A DNA stretch of 64,000 nt. It comes from Cyanobium sp. N.Huapi 1H5 (GTDB taxonomy: Bacteria; Cyanobacteriota; Cyanobacteriia; PCC-6307; Cyanobiaceae). Position 1 is the first letter of the stretch. Every line of letters begins with the position of its first letter. Both the position numbers and the translations under genes were made by a program. The DNA lies in assembly GCF_024345535.1 (NCBI RefSeq), contig NZ_JAGQBH010000003.1, forward strand, positions 372,001-436,000, given 5' to 3'. Of this stretch, positions 1 to 7,532 are shown piece after piece. Under the pieces are notes generated by a model that was not told the DNA's origin, made no database searches, and saw only the letters and a program-made list of their open reading frames with translations.

Positions 1-1
1 G

Positions 2-391
2 GAGTTCTACGCCGACTGGTGCGAGGCCTGCCGTTCGATGGCGCCGGCGATGGAGCGGATCGAGCGCCAGCAGCACGGCCGGATGGATGTGGTGCTGCTC
101 AATGTCGACAATCCCCGCTGGCAGCCGGAGCTGGAGCGCTACGACGTCAACGGCATCCCCCAGCTGGAGTTCTTCGACGCCGCCGGCGGCTCCGTGGGGC
201 GCTCGATCGGCGCCCGCAGCGGCCCCGAGCTCGAGGCCCTCACCACCGCCCTGGTCGACGGCCAGCCCCTGCCCCTGTTGGCGGGGGTGGGGGCGGTGAG
301 CAGCCTGCCGGAGGCGGCCGGGACCGACGGCGCCGCTTCTCCGGCCGCCGCCCTGCCCAGCCCCCAGGCCGGTCCCCGCAGCCACGGCTGA
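2..391 (+). CDS. Thioredoxin-like protein, TxlA/HCF164 type (5' end outside window)
   Basis: The frame is open from the left edge and ends at 391. It begins in the middle of a thioredoxin fold: the redox motif W-C-E-A-C lies at codons 6-10 of the visible part, followed by the beta-strand DVVLLNVDN and the cis-proline loop GIPQLEFFD. In TxlA/HCF164 proteins this domain is membrane-anchored and lumenal or periplasmic and helps assemble cytochrome b6f and other exported redox proteins; the anchor would be upstream, so the assignment rests on the motif and on residues after the fold. The C-terminus is a Pro/Ala-rich tail of about 45 residues. The gene ends 33 bp before thyX on the same strand, so the two could be cotranscribed. 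Confidence 0.8.
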   Translation, partial: EFYADWCEACRSMAPAMERIERQQHGRMDVVLLNVDNPRWQPELERYDVNGIPQLEFFDAAGGSVGRSIGARSGPELEALTTALVDGQPLPLLAGVGAVSSLPEAAGTDGAASPAAALPSPQAGPRSHG

Positions 392-423
392 ACCCGCCAC
401 CTCCCTTCCCCCGCACCACGCCC

Positions 424-1149
424 ATGGATCCACGCTTCCGGGTCGAGCTGATCGCCGCCACGCCGAACCCGCAGCAGTGCGTCTACGCCGGGATGCACCA
501 GGACTACAGCGAGGGGTTCGTGGCCGCCGACCGGGCCGAGTGGCCCGACGAGCGCAAGGCCGGTGAGATCTGCGTCAAGCGGCTGCTGGCCGGCGAACGC
601 GGCCACTACGGACCCCTGGAGCACGCCCAGATCGTGCTCAACGTGGGCTGGTTCCCCCATTCGGTGATGCAGCAGGCCCGCACCCACCGGGTGGGGGTGA
701 GCTTCGATGTGCAGTCGATGCGCTACACGGGCGACCGCATCCGCCGGGCCGCCAACGGCGAACTGGAGCTGGAGGAGGTGTTCTACCTGCGGCCGGTGGG
801 TCCCTACAGCGACCGCCAGGGCAAGAAGTACCTCTACGACGAAGGCCAGCGGGCCATCGATCTGGAGCTCTGCCGGGCGGCGGCGGAGCGCTACCGCGAT
901 CTGCTCGATGCCGGCTACGCCGAGGAGCACGCCCGCGGCATCCTGCCCTTCGACTACCGCCAGCACTTCGTGGTGAGCTTCACCCTGCGGGCGTTCCTGC
1001 ACTTCCTCGACCTGCGGGCCAAGCTCGATGCCCAGCAGGAGATCCGCGAGCTCTGCGACCTGATGTGGCCCCACCTGCAGCAGTGGGTGCCGGAATTCGC
1101 CGACTGGTACGAGAAGAGCCGGCTTCACAAGGCCAGGCTGGCGCCCTGA
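424..1149 (+). CDS. thyX: FAD-dependent thymidylate synthase ThyX
   Basis: The 241-residue protein makes dTMP from dUMP using methylene-tetrahydrofolate and reduced FAD. The ThyX signature lies at residues 86-101 (RTHRVGVSFDVQSMRY), matching the RHRxxSxxxxSxRY pattern with a threonine between the first arginine and the histidine. A longer in-frame reading exists upstream, but the ATG at 424 begins at the first conserved strand (FRVELIAATPNP) and the upstream part overlaps the thioredoxin gene, so 424 is preferred. The stop TGA shares one base with the ATG of the next gene (TGATG), suggesting translational coupling. No thyA was seen in the window. Confidence 0.95.
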   Translation: MDPRFRVELIAATPNPQQCVYAGMHQDYSEGFVAADRAEWPDERKAGEICVKRLLAGERGHYGPLEHAQIVLNVGWFPHSVMQQARTHRVGVSFDVQSMRYTGDRIRRAANGELELEEVFYLRPVGPYSDRQGKKYLYDEGQRAIDLELCRAAAERYRDLLDAGYAEEHARGILPFDYRQHFVVSFTLRAFLHFLDLRAKLDAQQEIRELCDLMWPHLQQWVPEFADWYEKSRLHKARLAP

Positions 1150-2276
1150 TGCAACGCCGCACCTGGGCCCTGGCCCCCTGCCTCGCCCTCGCCCTGGCCA
1201 TCGCCCTGCCGGGTGCGGCGGTGGCGGAACCAGTCCTGCGGGTGGGCCTGGTGGATGGCTCGCCGCCCTGCAGCTACCGGGAGGCGGGGGTCTGGCGGGG
1301 GCTGGGCGTCGACCTGTGGAACCGGGTGGCCACGCTGGAGGAGATCCCCTACGTCGTCTCCCAGTGGCCCTCGGTGCGGCAGATGCTGGAGGCCAGCCGC
1401 GAGGGCAAGGTGGATGTGGCGGTGGGCTGCATCAACGTCTCCCCCGACCGCCTGAAGCGCTACCGCTTCAGCCTCCCCTTCCAGGAGGACGGCCTGGCGG
1501 TGATGGTGGTGAAGAGCCGGCTGGACCTGGGACGCTCCTTCCTGGCGGCCCTGTTGACGCCGACCCTGCTGCAGCTGCTGGGCGGCTACCTGCTGGCGAT
1601 TGCCGTGCTCACCGGGATCACCCTGCGCCTTGAGGTCCGGCACCATCCCGCGACGAACGGCCGGCGAAACTCCCTGCGCCACTGCAGCAAGGTGTTCCAG
1701 GTGCTGGCCACCGGGCCGGGCAGCAACACGATCGTGACCACCACCCGCGGCAACGGGATCGTGATCCTGGCCTACCTGGTGCGGATCGTCTCGGCGTCGC
1801 TGCTGGTGGGCTACCTCACCGTGAACGTGGCCGGGGAGATCCAGGACAGGGCCAGCGGCGACATCCGCTCGCCGGCGGATCTGCGCGGCCGGCGGGTGGG
1901 GGTGCGCAGCGGCACCGTCAGCGAGTCACTGCTGAAGGAGCTCAACGCCACCAGCCCCGGCCCCAGGGCCACGATCGTGCCGCTGAAGAGCATCAGCGAG
2001 GGGGGAGATCTGCTGGCCGAGCGCCGGATCGACGCCCTGCTGGGGGACAACCTGCAGCTCAGCTACCTGCTGCTGCAGGAGGAGGCCAAGGGCTTCCTGC
2101 CCAGCCTGGCGCTGGAGGGGATCCGGCCCGAATCCCAGGCCTTCGCCTACGCGCCGGCGCTGCCGGAGGCCACGACCAACCGTATCGACCAGGCGATCAG
2201 CGCCCTCAAGCGCAGCGGCGTGGTCAGCGAGCTGCGCCAGCAGGCGACGACCCGGGGGAACCCCCAGGGGCGCTGA
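1149..2276 (+). CDS. Prokaryotic glutamate-receptor-like channel / periplasmic binding-domain membrane protein
   Basis: The 375-residue protein has a signal peptide (1-26), the first lobe of a family 3 solute-binding domain (about 28-125), a transmembrane segment (about 134-160), a re-entrant-loop-like stretch (about 180-203), a second transmembrane helix (about 204-228) and the second binding lobe (about 235-365). This split-lobe layout is that of GluR0-type prokaryotic ionotropic glutamate receptors, in which ligand binding outside opens a potassium-type pore. The filter region reads TTTRGNG at 197-203 where GluR0-like proteins have TTVGYG, so potassium conduction is uncertain. It starts inside the thyX stop codon. 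Its last 53 bp overlap the converging hydrolase gene. An alternative is a non-conducting sensor. Confidence 0.75.
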   Translation: MQRRTWALAPCLALALAIALPGAAVAEPVLRVGLVDGSPPCSYREAGVWRGLGVDLWNRVATLEEIPYVVSQWPSVRQMLEASREGKVDVAVGCINVSPDRLKRYRFSLPFQEDGLAVMVVKSRLDLGRSFLAALLTPTLLQLLGGYLLAIAVLTGITLRLEVRHHPATNGRRNSLRHCSKVFQVLATGPGSNTIVTTTRGNGIVILAYLVRIVSASLLVGYLTVNVAGEIQDRASGDIRSPADLRGRRVGVRSGTVSESLLKELNATSPGPRATIVPLKSISEGGDLLAERRIDALLGDNLQLSYLLLQEEAKGFLPSLALEGIRPESQAFAYAPALPEATTNRIDQAISALKRSGVVSELRQQATTRGNPQGR

Positions 2277-2955
2277 AGCTGGCGTTCCACCAGCGCTCCA
2301 CCACGTCTGGGCTGCCGTACCAGGAGGGGCCGAAGGCGCCGCCATGGGCCACCCCCGGCAGCACCAGGGGGGTGGAGCCTTTCAGCAGGGCCGAGGCCAC
2401 CGGCACCAGGCCGTCCCCCCGGTCCTCGGCGTCGCCGGTGCTGTTGCGGTAGGCGGTGGGGGCCAGACGCCGGGCCATGGGGGAGGCCGCCTGCAGATCC
2501 AGATCTCCCGCCACCGAGACGTAGCGCACCCGATCGGCGAAGGGGGAACCGGGCAGACGCTCCGCCACCATCCGGCGCAGCACCGTGGCCTTGAGGGCGG
2601 TGTGGGGGCTGCCCAGCATCACCAGGGTGTCGGCCAGGGCCTTGCCGTCGTAGCGGCGACGCTGGAACGGGGCGTCATCCAGGAACAGCCGCAGCATGAT
2701 GCCGCCGGAGCTGTGGCCGATCAGCGTCACCTTGCCGGTGGGGGAGGAGCGGGCCAGCTCGGCTGCAGTGGCCTGCACCCGATCCAGGATCCCGGCCCAG
2801 GCGAAGGCGAAGACGGTGAGCAGCCACTCGGGCTTGCCCACCGGCACCAGCCGCACCGGCTGGCCGATGAGCTGCTCCAGCCGCGCCACCATCGGGGCGT
2901 AGGCCTCGGGGCTGATCAGGAAGCCCCCGAGGATCAGGGTCGGCTGGCGGATCAT
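2224..2955 (-). CDS. Alpha/beta-hydrolase, lipase-like
   Basis: The 243-residue protein carries the nucleophile elbow GHSSGG (about residue 78) and a C-terminal histidine candidate in GVAHGG, with an acid in the EDRGDGLVP segment, consistent with a triacylglycerol-lipase/PGAP1-like esterase. The N-terminus (TLILGGFLISPEAYAPM) is a typical first strand and oxyanion region. No signal peptide is seen, so it is probably cytoplasmic. The ATG at 2955 is chosen because residues upstream of it are an arginine-rich run without family resemblance. The 3' end overlaps the channel gene by 53 bp tail to tail. The substrate cannot be told from sequence. Confidence 0.8.
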   Translation of the reverse strand: MIRQPTLILGGFLISPEAYAPMVARLEQLIGQPVRLVPVGKPEWLLTVFAFAWAGILDRVQATAAELARSSPTGKVTLIGHSSGGIMLRLFLDDAPFQRRRYDGKALADTLVMLGSPHTALKATVLRRMVAERLPGSPFADRVRYVSVAGDLDLQAASPMARRLAPTAYRNSTGDAEDRGDGLVPVASALLKGSTPLVLPGVAHGGAFGPSWYGSPDVVERWWNASFSAPGGSPGSSPAGAAR

Positions 2956-2986
2956 GGGTGAGGACTGGCGGCGCCGCCGAGGGACC

Positions 2987-3502
2987 CTACCCGCGGCGGG
3001 CCGCCTCGATCGCCGCAATGTCGATCCGGGTCATCTGCATCATGGCCTCGAAGGCGCGCCGGGCCGCGGCCCGGTCGGGGTCGGCGATGGCGGCGGTGAG
3101 GGCGCGCGGGGTGATCTGCCACGACAGGCCCCATTTGTCTTTGCACCAGCCGCAGGCACTTTCTTCGCCGCCATTGCCAACAATCGCGTTCCAGAGCCGA
3201 TCGGTTTCGGCCTGGTCGTCGGTGGCGATCTGGAACGAGAACGCTTCGCTGTGCTGGAACGCCGGCCCCCCATTGAGGCCCAGGCAGGGGAGGCCGGCGA
3301 CGGTGAACAACACAGTCAGGACATCACCCTGCTGGCCCGAGGGATAATCGGCCGGCGCCCGGAAGATCTCTCCCACCGCACTGTCAGGGAAGGTTTCGGC
3401 ATAGAACGTGGCCGCCTCCAGGGCAGTGCCGTCGTACCAGAGGCAGATCGTGTTGCGAGAGATCGTATTGCGAGAGACCGTGTTGGGGGGCACCATCCTC
3501 AC
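2987..3502 (-). CDS. PhnB-like VOC superfamily protein
   Basis: The 171-residue protein belongs to the glyoxalase/bleomycin-resistance (VOC) fold, PhnB-like branch formerly labelled 3-demethylubiquinone-9 3-methyltransferase. Visible marks are CLWYDGTALEAATFYAETF at the N-terminus, the GLPCLGLNGGPAFQHSEAFSF core and the C-terminal WGLSWQITP. The members' substrates are mostly unknown. Before the conserved start lies a short extension made of five-residue repeats (NTVSR, NTISR) encoded by a 15-bp tandem repeat. The gene ends 31 bp downstream of the start of the lipase-like gene on the same strand. A 17-bp dyad sits 110-126 bp upstream of its ATG. Confidence 0.8.
   Translation of the reverse strand: MRMVPPNTVSRNTISRNTICLWYDGTALEAATFYAETFPDSAVGEIFRAPADYPSGQQGDVLTVLFTVAGLPCLGLNGGPAFQHSEAFSFQIATDDQAETDRLWNAIVGNGGEESACGWCKDKWGLSWQITPRALTAAIADPDRAAARRAFEAMMQMTRIDIAAIEAARRG
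3447..3476 (-). repeat. 15-bp tandem repeat inside the VOC gene
   Basis: Two near-identical 15-bp units (3447-3461 and 3462-3476, one mismatch) followed by part of a third unit. On the minus strand they encode NTISR-type pentapeptides at the N-terminus of the PhnB-like protein. The period is a multiple of three, so copy number can change without breaking the frame. Confidence 0.8.
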
Positions 3503-3611
3503 GCTCCATGGATCTGTCTGGCGATCCTAGGGGGCGGTTCAGGAACAACGGATACGGCGAAAGACATCACGCCACTCAGCAGAGGTAAGCCGACAAAGGC
3601 CGTGACGGAAG

Positions 3612-3628
3612 CTGTACACGCCGTACAG
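3612..3628. promoter_or_regulatory. 17-bp dyad, copy A (CTGTACA-N3-YGTACAG)
   Basis: An imperfect palindrome of two 7-bp arms around a 3-bp spacer, with one arm mismatch. A second copy with perfect arms is at 7414-7430, and the two extend into a shared context (AAGCTGTACANGCYGTACAG). This copy lies upstream of the minus-strand VOC gene and beyond the stop of the ABM gene. It looks like an operator for a dimeric repressor, but the factor is unknown. Confidence 0.45.
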
Positions 3629-3666
3629 GCCTGTTCAGCGGATCATGATCTCCATGCAAGTCGCCA

Positions 3667-4242
3667 TCACAGTCGCCTGGCTGGATACAGCCAGCCCTTG
3701 AAGAGTTTCGTCATGCGAGGCATGGCCACATAGGTCATCACGGCGACCACCACCAACGTCACCACCAACGTCCGCAGAAAGGCGGGGAGAGGGCCGATCA
3801 GCGGCACCAGAATGACATTGATCAGATTGATCAGCACATAGATCGTGATCCAGGAGACCACCATCATCTTGTAGCGAGGTGGGGCAGGCAGCCCCGGCCG
3901 ATGGGGCAGGGTGAACCAGGTTTCCAGGCCGGTGAGCATCGCGTACTGGCCCGTACCCGCCGTGAACTGACGGGCACGGTTCAACAGGCGTTGGCGAATC
4001 GGAGACTCCTCCCAATGCTTGAGCCTGCTGATGCGATCGAACTTGAACACAATCCGGTATTCCGGATGGGCCGGATCGGAGGGACGAAACACATTGACCC
4101 CCAGATGTCCCTCACAGGCCATGGCCGCTTGAATCAGCTCGGCGAGAACCGCTTCGAAGGCCGCTTCACATCCCGGTTTGATCCGTTGCAGCACATCCAC
4201 CGTCGTGGGCGGATCAGAATCCAGGTGGTCAGGAGCGCTCAT
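3667..4242 (-). CDS. Antibiotic-biosynthesis-monooxygenase (ABM) domain membrane protein
   Basis: The 191-residue protein has an ABM-type dimeric alpha/beta-barrel domain at about residues 12-105 (VDVLQRIKPGCEAAFEAVL, then FRPSDPAHPEYRIVFKFD) followed by two transmembrane helices at about 125-150 and 153-175. This layout matches the COG3224-type family of membrane-anchored ABM proteins, whose role is not established. The start overlaps the stop of the beta-propeller gene by 4 bp (ATGA), so the two are translationally coupled and probably form one operon behind the AraC regulator. Confidence 0.8.
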   Translation of the reverse strand: MSAPDHLDSDPPTTVDVLQRIKPGCEAAFEAVLAELIQAAMACEGHLGVNVFRPSDPAHPEYRIVFKFDRISRLKHWEESPIRQRLLNRARQFTAGTGQYAMLTGLETWFTLPHRPGLPAPPRYKMMVVSWITIYVLINLINVILVPLIGPLPAFLRTLVVTLVVVAVMTYVAMPRMTKLFKGWLYPARRL

Positions 4243-5162
4243 GGCGACAGGAGTTGGTGCCCGGCGATGCCGATGTCCAGGCGCACAACTCTGGCAGATT
4301 CCAGACCCGAAGGCAGCGGGAACGACAGGCCTCCATTGGTGACGACATAAAGACTGGTGTGGTCGCCCGCACCGGCACCAAAGGCCAGCGCCGTGCTCCC
4401 GGCCATCCCCTGCTCTGCCTCGGCAATGATGGTGATCCGGCGATCGGGCGTGATCTTGACCACACTGTTGTAAATGTGGGTGGTGCCATAGAGGTTGCCC
4501 TCCCGATCAAAGGCAAAGTCATCGAGATTGACGGGTTCGAAAAAGATCTCCGGCTCACCAGGTTGCCCATTGGGCTGAATCGGTATCTGGATCAACTGCA
4601 TTCTTTCGGTGTTGGACGCGTAGAGCATCTGCCCATGGATCTTGAGTCCGTTGACCGCCGGGAACTCCCTGTCCTCGGAACGACGTGCCAAAAGAGGATG
4701 CTCCAGCCATAGGCCGACCGACCGATCCGCCAGATTCAAGTGCCAGATGGCACCGCGATAGGAGTCGGCCATCAGATAGGTGGATGGCGAGAGGGGTGTC
4801 AATCCATTCAGGAAGATGGCCTCGGGCATGGTCGCCAGCAGCGTCGCAGCACCCTGGGGGGAAATTGAGTAGACGACAGGAAGGCCGTCGGCGTCCCAGG
4901 CTGTCAGCAACAAGTCTCCGGCAGGGGTCAGGGCCAGCCCCGTGGCTTTTCCAGCGATGGCCGCATGCACCACGGGCACACCATCGGTGCCCATCCGAAG
5001 CACCTTGCCATCGAGATGGCTGCTGACGAACAACGTGCCATCGGTGCTGACCGCAATGCTTTCCAGGAATGTGCCGGGGGGAAACTCCGCAACCAGATGC
5101 GATGGAGCGATCGCCACAGGCACCGCGGCGAAAATCGGCGGCAGTCCGGCTGGGGTAGACAT
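4239..5162 (-). CDS. SMP-30/gluconolactonase-like beta-propeller protein
   Basis: The 307-residue protein is built of repeated four-strand blades: ESIAVSTDGTLFVSSHLDGKV, ATGLALTPAGDLLLTAW, LNGLTPLSPSTYLMADSYRGAIW, VNGLKIHGQMLYASNTERM and LDDFAFDREGNLYGTTH. These are typical of SMP-30/gluconolactonase/strictosidine-synthase-like six-blade propellers that hydrolyse lactones or related esters with a bound divalent metal. No signal peptide is seen. It is followed by the ABM gene with a 4-bp overlap, and preceded 125 bp upstream by an AraC regulator on the same strand. The substrate is unknown. Confidence 0.75.
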   Translation of the reverse strand: MSTPAGLPPIFAAVPVAIAPSHLVAEFPPGTFLESIAVSTDGTLFVSSHLDGKVLRMGTDGVPVVHAAIAGKATGLALTPAGDLLLTAWDADGLPVVYSISPQGAATLLATMPEAIFLNGLTPLSPSTYLMADSYRGAIWHLNLADRSVGLWLEHPLLARRSEDREFPAVNGLKIHGQMLYASNTERMQLIQIPIQPNGQPGEPEIFFEPVNLDDFAFDREGNLYGTTHIYNSVVKITPDRRITIIAEAEQGMAGSTALAFGAGAGDHTSLYVVTNGGLSFPLPSGLESARVVRLDIGIAGHQLLSP

Positions 5163-5287
5163 TCAGGGTCCTCGGAACGCAAGCCGTTGGGATGGATTCA
5201 AGGTCAGGCTAGCCAGCGACCCTGAATGGATCTTTCAACATCTTTTGGACGATGGCAGATTCTTTTGATCTTCGTGGGAGGTGTGGG

Positions 5288-6196
5288 CTATTTCACGGAC
5301 GTTCGATAGGCCCTGGGGGTCGTGCCCAGGTGCTGGCGAAACACGCGCGTCAGATGGCTCTGGCTGGAGAAGCCACACTGGAGGGCAATAGCGGCGATGG
5401 CTGCATCCGAGCACGCCAGCAGCTGCTGTGACCGCTGCAGCCGGCACTGCACGATGAACTGGTGGGGCGACGTTCCCGTGGATTGCTTGAACAAAGTGGC
5501 AAAGTAACAGGCGCTCAGTCCCACCAAGGCCGCCAGGTCCGCCAACGAAAGCGCCTGGTCGAGATGGTCCTGGATGTAGCCGGTCACCAGGGCAAGCGTG
5601 GACGGCGGCAATGGCCCCGCAGCCGGGAATCGGGGTGGAACCGCCGAGTACGTCTTCAGCAGATGCACGGCCAGACAATTCACGAGCGATTCCACGTACA
5701 GCTGATCGCGTCCCCCGTTCAGCTCCAGCTCCGAGCGCAGGGCCAGCCCCAACTGACGAACCAGGGCATCCACCCGGGGCAGACCCGGCACCAGGTCAAC
5801 CTGATCGGGGCCGATCGCCTCATAGGCAACCCGACCGAGAACTTCGGGCCTGAGGGTGAGGATCAGGAACTCCGCGTCCTGATCCCACTGAACCTGATGC
5901 GTCACCTTGGCAGGGACGACGATCACTTGCTCGGCAACAACCTGCTCAACCTGCACCCGTCCATTCAACGTCCGTTTGACCTGGAGATCTTCCGGGATGC
6001 GGGTATGGATGGCAATTTTGTGGTCGGGATAGGCATACTCCGGGGTTTCGAACGGAGGGCAGCGGAACTGCTCCAGCGCGATCCCCTGCCACCCTGCCCC
6101 AGCACTCGACAGCAAGGGAACGTTCGGAAGAATGGGCGCCAGGTTGTCGGTTCTGACCGGGGGCGAATCAGCTCTGGTGGTGGATGAGTCAGCCAT
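5288..6196 (-). CDS. AraC-family transcriptional regulator
   Basis: The 302-residue protein has an N-terminal cupin-like effector domain (about 40-170) and two C-terminal helix-turn-helix motifs: SLADLAALVGLSACYFATLFKQSTGTSP and AAIAAIALQCGFSSQSHLTRVFRQHLGTTPRAYR, the classic AraC/XylS pair. The ATG at 6196 is preferred; a longer frame reaches 6253 without added similarity. It lies directly upstream of the lactonase-like/ABM pair on the same strand, which makes it their likely regulator. The effector could be the substrate of that pair. Confidence 0.9.
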   Translation of the reverse strand: MADSSTTRADSPPVRTDNLAPILPNVPLLSSAGAGWQGIALEQFRCPPFETPEYAYPDHKIAIHTRIPEDLQVKRTLNGRVQVEQVVAEQVIVVPAKVTHQVQWDQDAEFLILTLRPEVLGRVAYEAIGPDQVDLVPGLPRVDALVRQLGLALRSELELNGGRDQLYVESLVNCLAVHLLKTYSAVPPRFPAAGPLPPSTLALVTGYIQDHLDQALSLADLAALVGLSACYFATLFKQSTGTSPHQFIVQCRLQRSQQLLACSDAAIAAIALQCGFSSQSHLTRVFRQHLGTTPRAYRTSVK

Positions 6197-6300
6197 ATCC
6201 AGACCTGAGCCTTCTGTGGATATCACGGCAGCAAGTCTATGGTCGGGTCCCATCCGTCACTGTGTCTGACCTCACCCGATCGCCGTTCGGCCGGACCGGT

Positions 6301-7056
6301 CTACCCGACCCGCCTGGCCACGTACATGCCGTAGCTGAAGTGGGCGCTGTGGGCTTCGTAGAGTCGGATCTCGTGTTCTTCGGCGCTGACGATGGCCCGG
6401 GCGGCCTCACTGTGGCCGTGCCGGCTCAGGAAGTCATTGAAGCGGGCCTGCAGGGGCCGGTAATAGTGATCCAACCAGCAGCGCCGGGGGAGCACGACGT
6501 AGCCGATCGGCGCGTAACCGTGCTGTTCCAGCAGGGCGATCTTGGCCGAGGCCCGGTCGATTTCGGGGTACTCCGCCTGCCAGTGCCGCTGGAGATCCGC
6601 CGGTCGCGCCGCGGTGGTCCAGGTGATCTCGCTCACCACGAGCAGGCCGCCCGGTTTCAGGAAGCGGCGCCATCCGGCGATGCCCTTGGCGAAGCCGATG
6701 TTGTAGACCGCGCCCTCGGACCAGATGACATCCAGCTCCCCGTCAGCGAACGGCAGGTTGTCCATGGAGGCGGCGCAGGGGGTGATCGCGCCCGCCGCTC
6801 CCTGCTGTCGCGCCCGGGCCTGGAGAACGTCGAGAAACTCCGGCAGCCGATCCACCGCCGTGATCCGGGCGTTCGGCAACAGGCGGGCCAGCAGCAGGGT
6901 GGAGGCTCCGGTGCCGCAGCCGATGTCGGCCAGCTGCAGCGGCGCGGTGCGGTCGACCCCGGCCAGCTGCAGCGCCAGTTCCGTCTCGGCGTCCCCACCC
7001 GGCCCCTGCCGCTCCCCATCCCGGTGCAGATCGATCAGCAGGTCGAGGGGGTCCAT
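6301..7056 (-). CDS. Class I SAM-dependent methyltransferase
   Basis: The 251-residue protein has motif I LADIGCGTGAST (residues about 42-53), motif II acidic ITAVDRLPEFL, NLPFADGELDVIWSEGAVYNIGF and the GGLLVVSEITWT strand, all typical of UbiE/class I methyltransferases that transfer methyl from S-adenosylmethionine. The C-terminus (FSYGMYVARRV) resembles small-molecule methyltransferases. The acceptor is unknown. It starts 17 bp after the stop of a small membrane protein gene and is probably cotranscribed with it. Confidence 0.85.
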   Translation of the reverse strand: MDPLDLLIDLHRDGERQGPGGDAETELALQLAGVDRTAPLQLADIGCGTGASTLLLARLLPNARITAVDRLPEFLDVLQARARQQGAAGAITPCAASMDNLPFADGELDVIWSEGAVYNIGFAKGIAGWRRFLKPGGLLVVSEITWTTAARPADLQRHWQAEYPEIDRASAKIALLEQHGYAPIGYVVLPRRCWLDHYYRPLQARFNDFLSRHGHSEAARAIVSAEEHEIRLYEAHSAHFSYGMYVARRVG

Positions 7057-7073
7057 GGGCTCACGGCTAATGG

Positions 7074-7460
7074 CTAACGGTTGTGGATCCAACCCAGGGT
7101 GGCCTCTTCCACCCGGATGGCCGGCAGGAACAGCCCGTACTCCCAGCCGTCGCCGGGGGGACGGTCGCGCCGGGTGATGAAGTCCCTCCGTGGGCCCCCC
7201 TTCCCTTCCGGGCCGCCGTAACGCTCCACGGCGTGGAAGATGGACACCCGGGCCACGCCGTAGCCCAGTAGATAGGCGCCCAGGAGGCCAGCCAGGAGGG
7301 GACGGAGATGCCTGGCCACTGGGCCCAGCTGCCTGCGCAGAACTGGGGTCCATCCAACTCCAAACCCGTGGCTTCCGGCGGGCGGCAGGGGCTCAACAGG
7401 GCGGCGCACAAAGCTGTACAGGCTGTACAGATCTGCTCCGAGCTCCGAGGGAGACATCAA
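7074..7460 (-). CDS. Small membrane protein of unknown function
   Basis: The frame encodes up to 128 residues. The convincing part begins at about residue 50 with one transmembrane helix (LLAGLLGAYLLGYGVARV) and then a soluble tail ending EYGLFLPAIRVEEATLGW. The first 45 residues look unlike a protein domain and contain the 7414-7430 dyad, so a later alternative start (for example near VARHLRPLLAG) is likely and would place the dyad in the promoter. It lies 17 bp upstream of the methyltransferase on the same strand. I do not recognise the family. Confidence 0.55.
   Translation of the reverse strand: MMSPSELGADLYSLYSFVRRPVEPLPPAGSHGFGVGWTPVLRRQLGPVARHLRPLLAGLLGAYLLGYGVARVSIFHAVERYGGPEGKGGPRRDFITRRDRPPGDGWEYGLFLPAIRVEEATLGWIHNR
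7414..7430. promoter_or_regulatory. 17-bp dyad, copy B (CTGTACA-N3-TGTACAG)
   Basis: A perfect palindrome of two 7-bp arms with a 3-bp spacer, nearly identical to the site at 3612-3628 and sharing flanking bases with it. It lies at the 5' end of the small membrane protein/methyltransferase unit on the minus strand. Likely operator; regulator unknown. Confidence 0.5.
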
Positions 7461-7532
7461 GGTCGCCGATCAAGCGCCAGAGCCTTTCAGCGCCGCGGCC
7501 CCTCGGCAACGGCCCTTCGACGAGGCCACCCA

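Noticed and set aside
3612-3628. LexA/SOS-box reading of the 17-bp dyad
   Set aside because: The spacing between GTAC half sites is five bases, not the four of the cyanobacterial RGTACNNNDGTWCB box.
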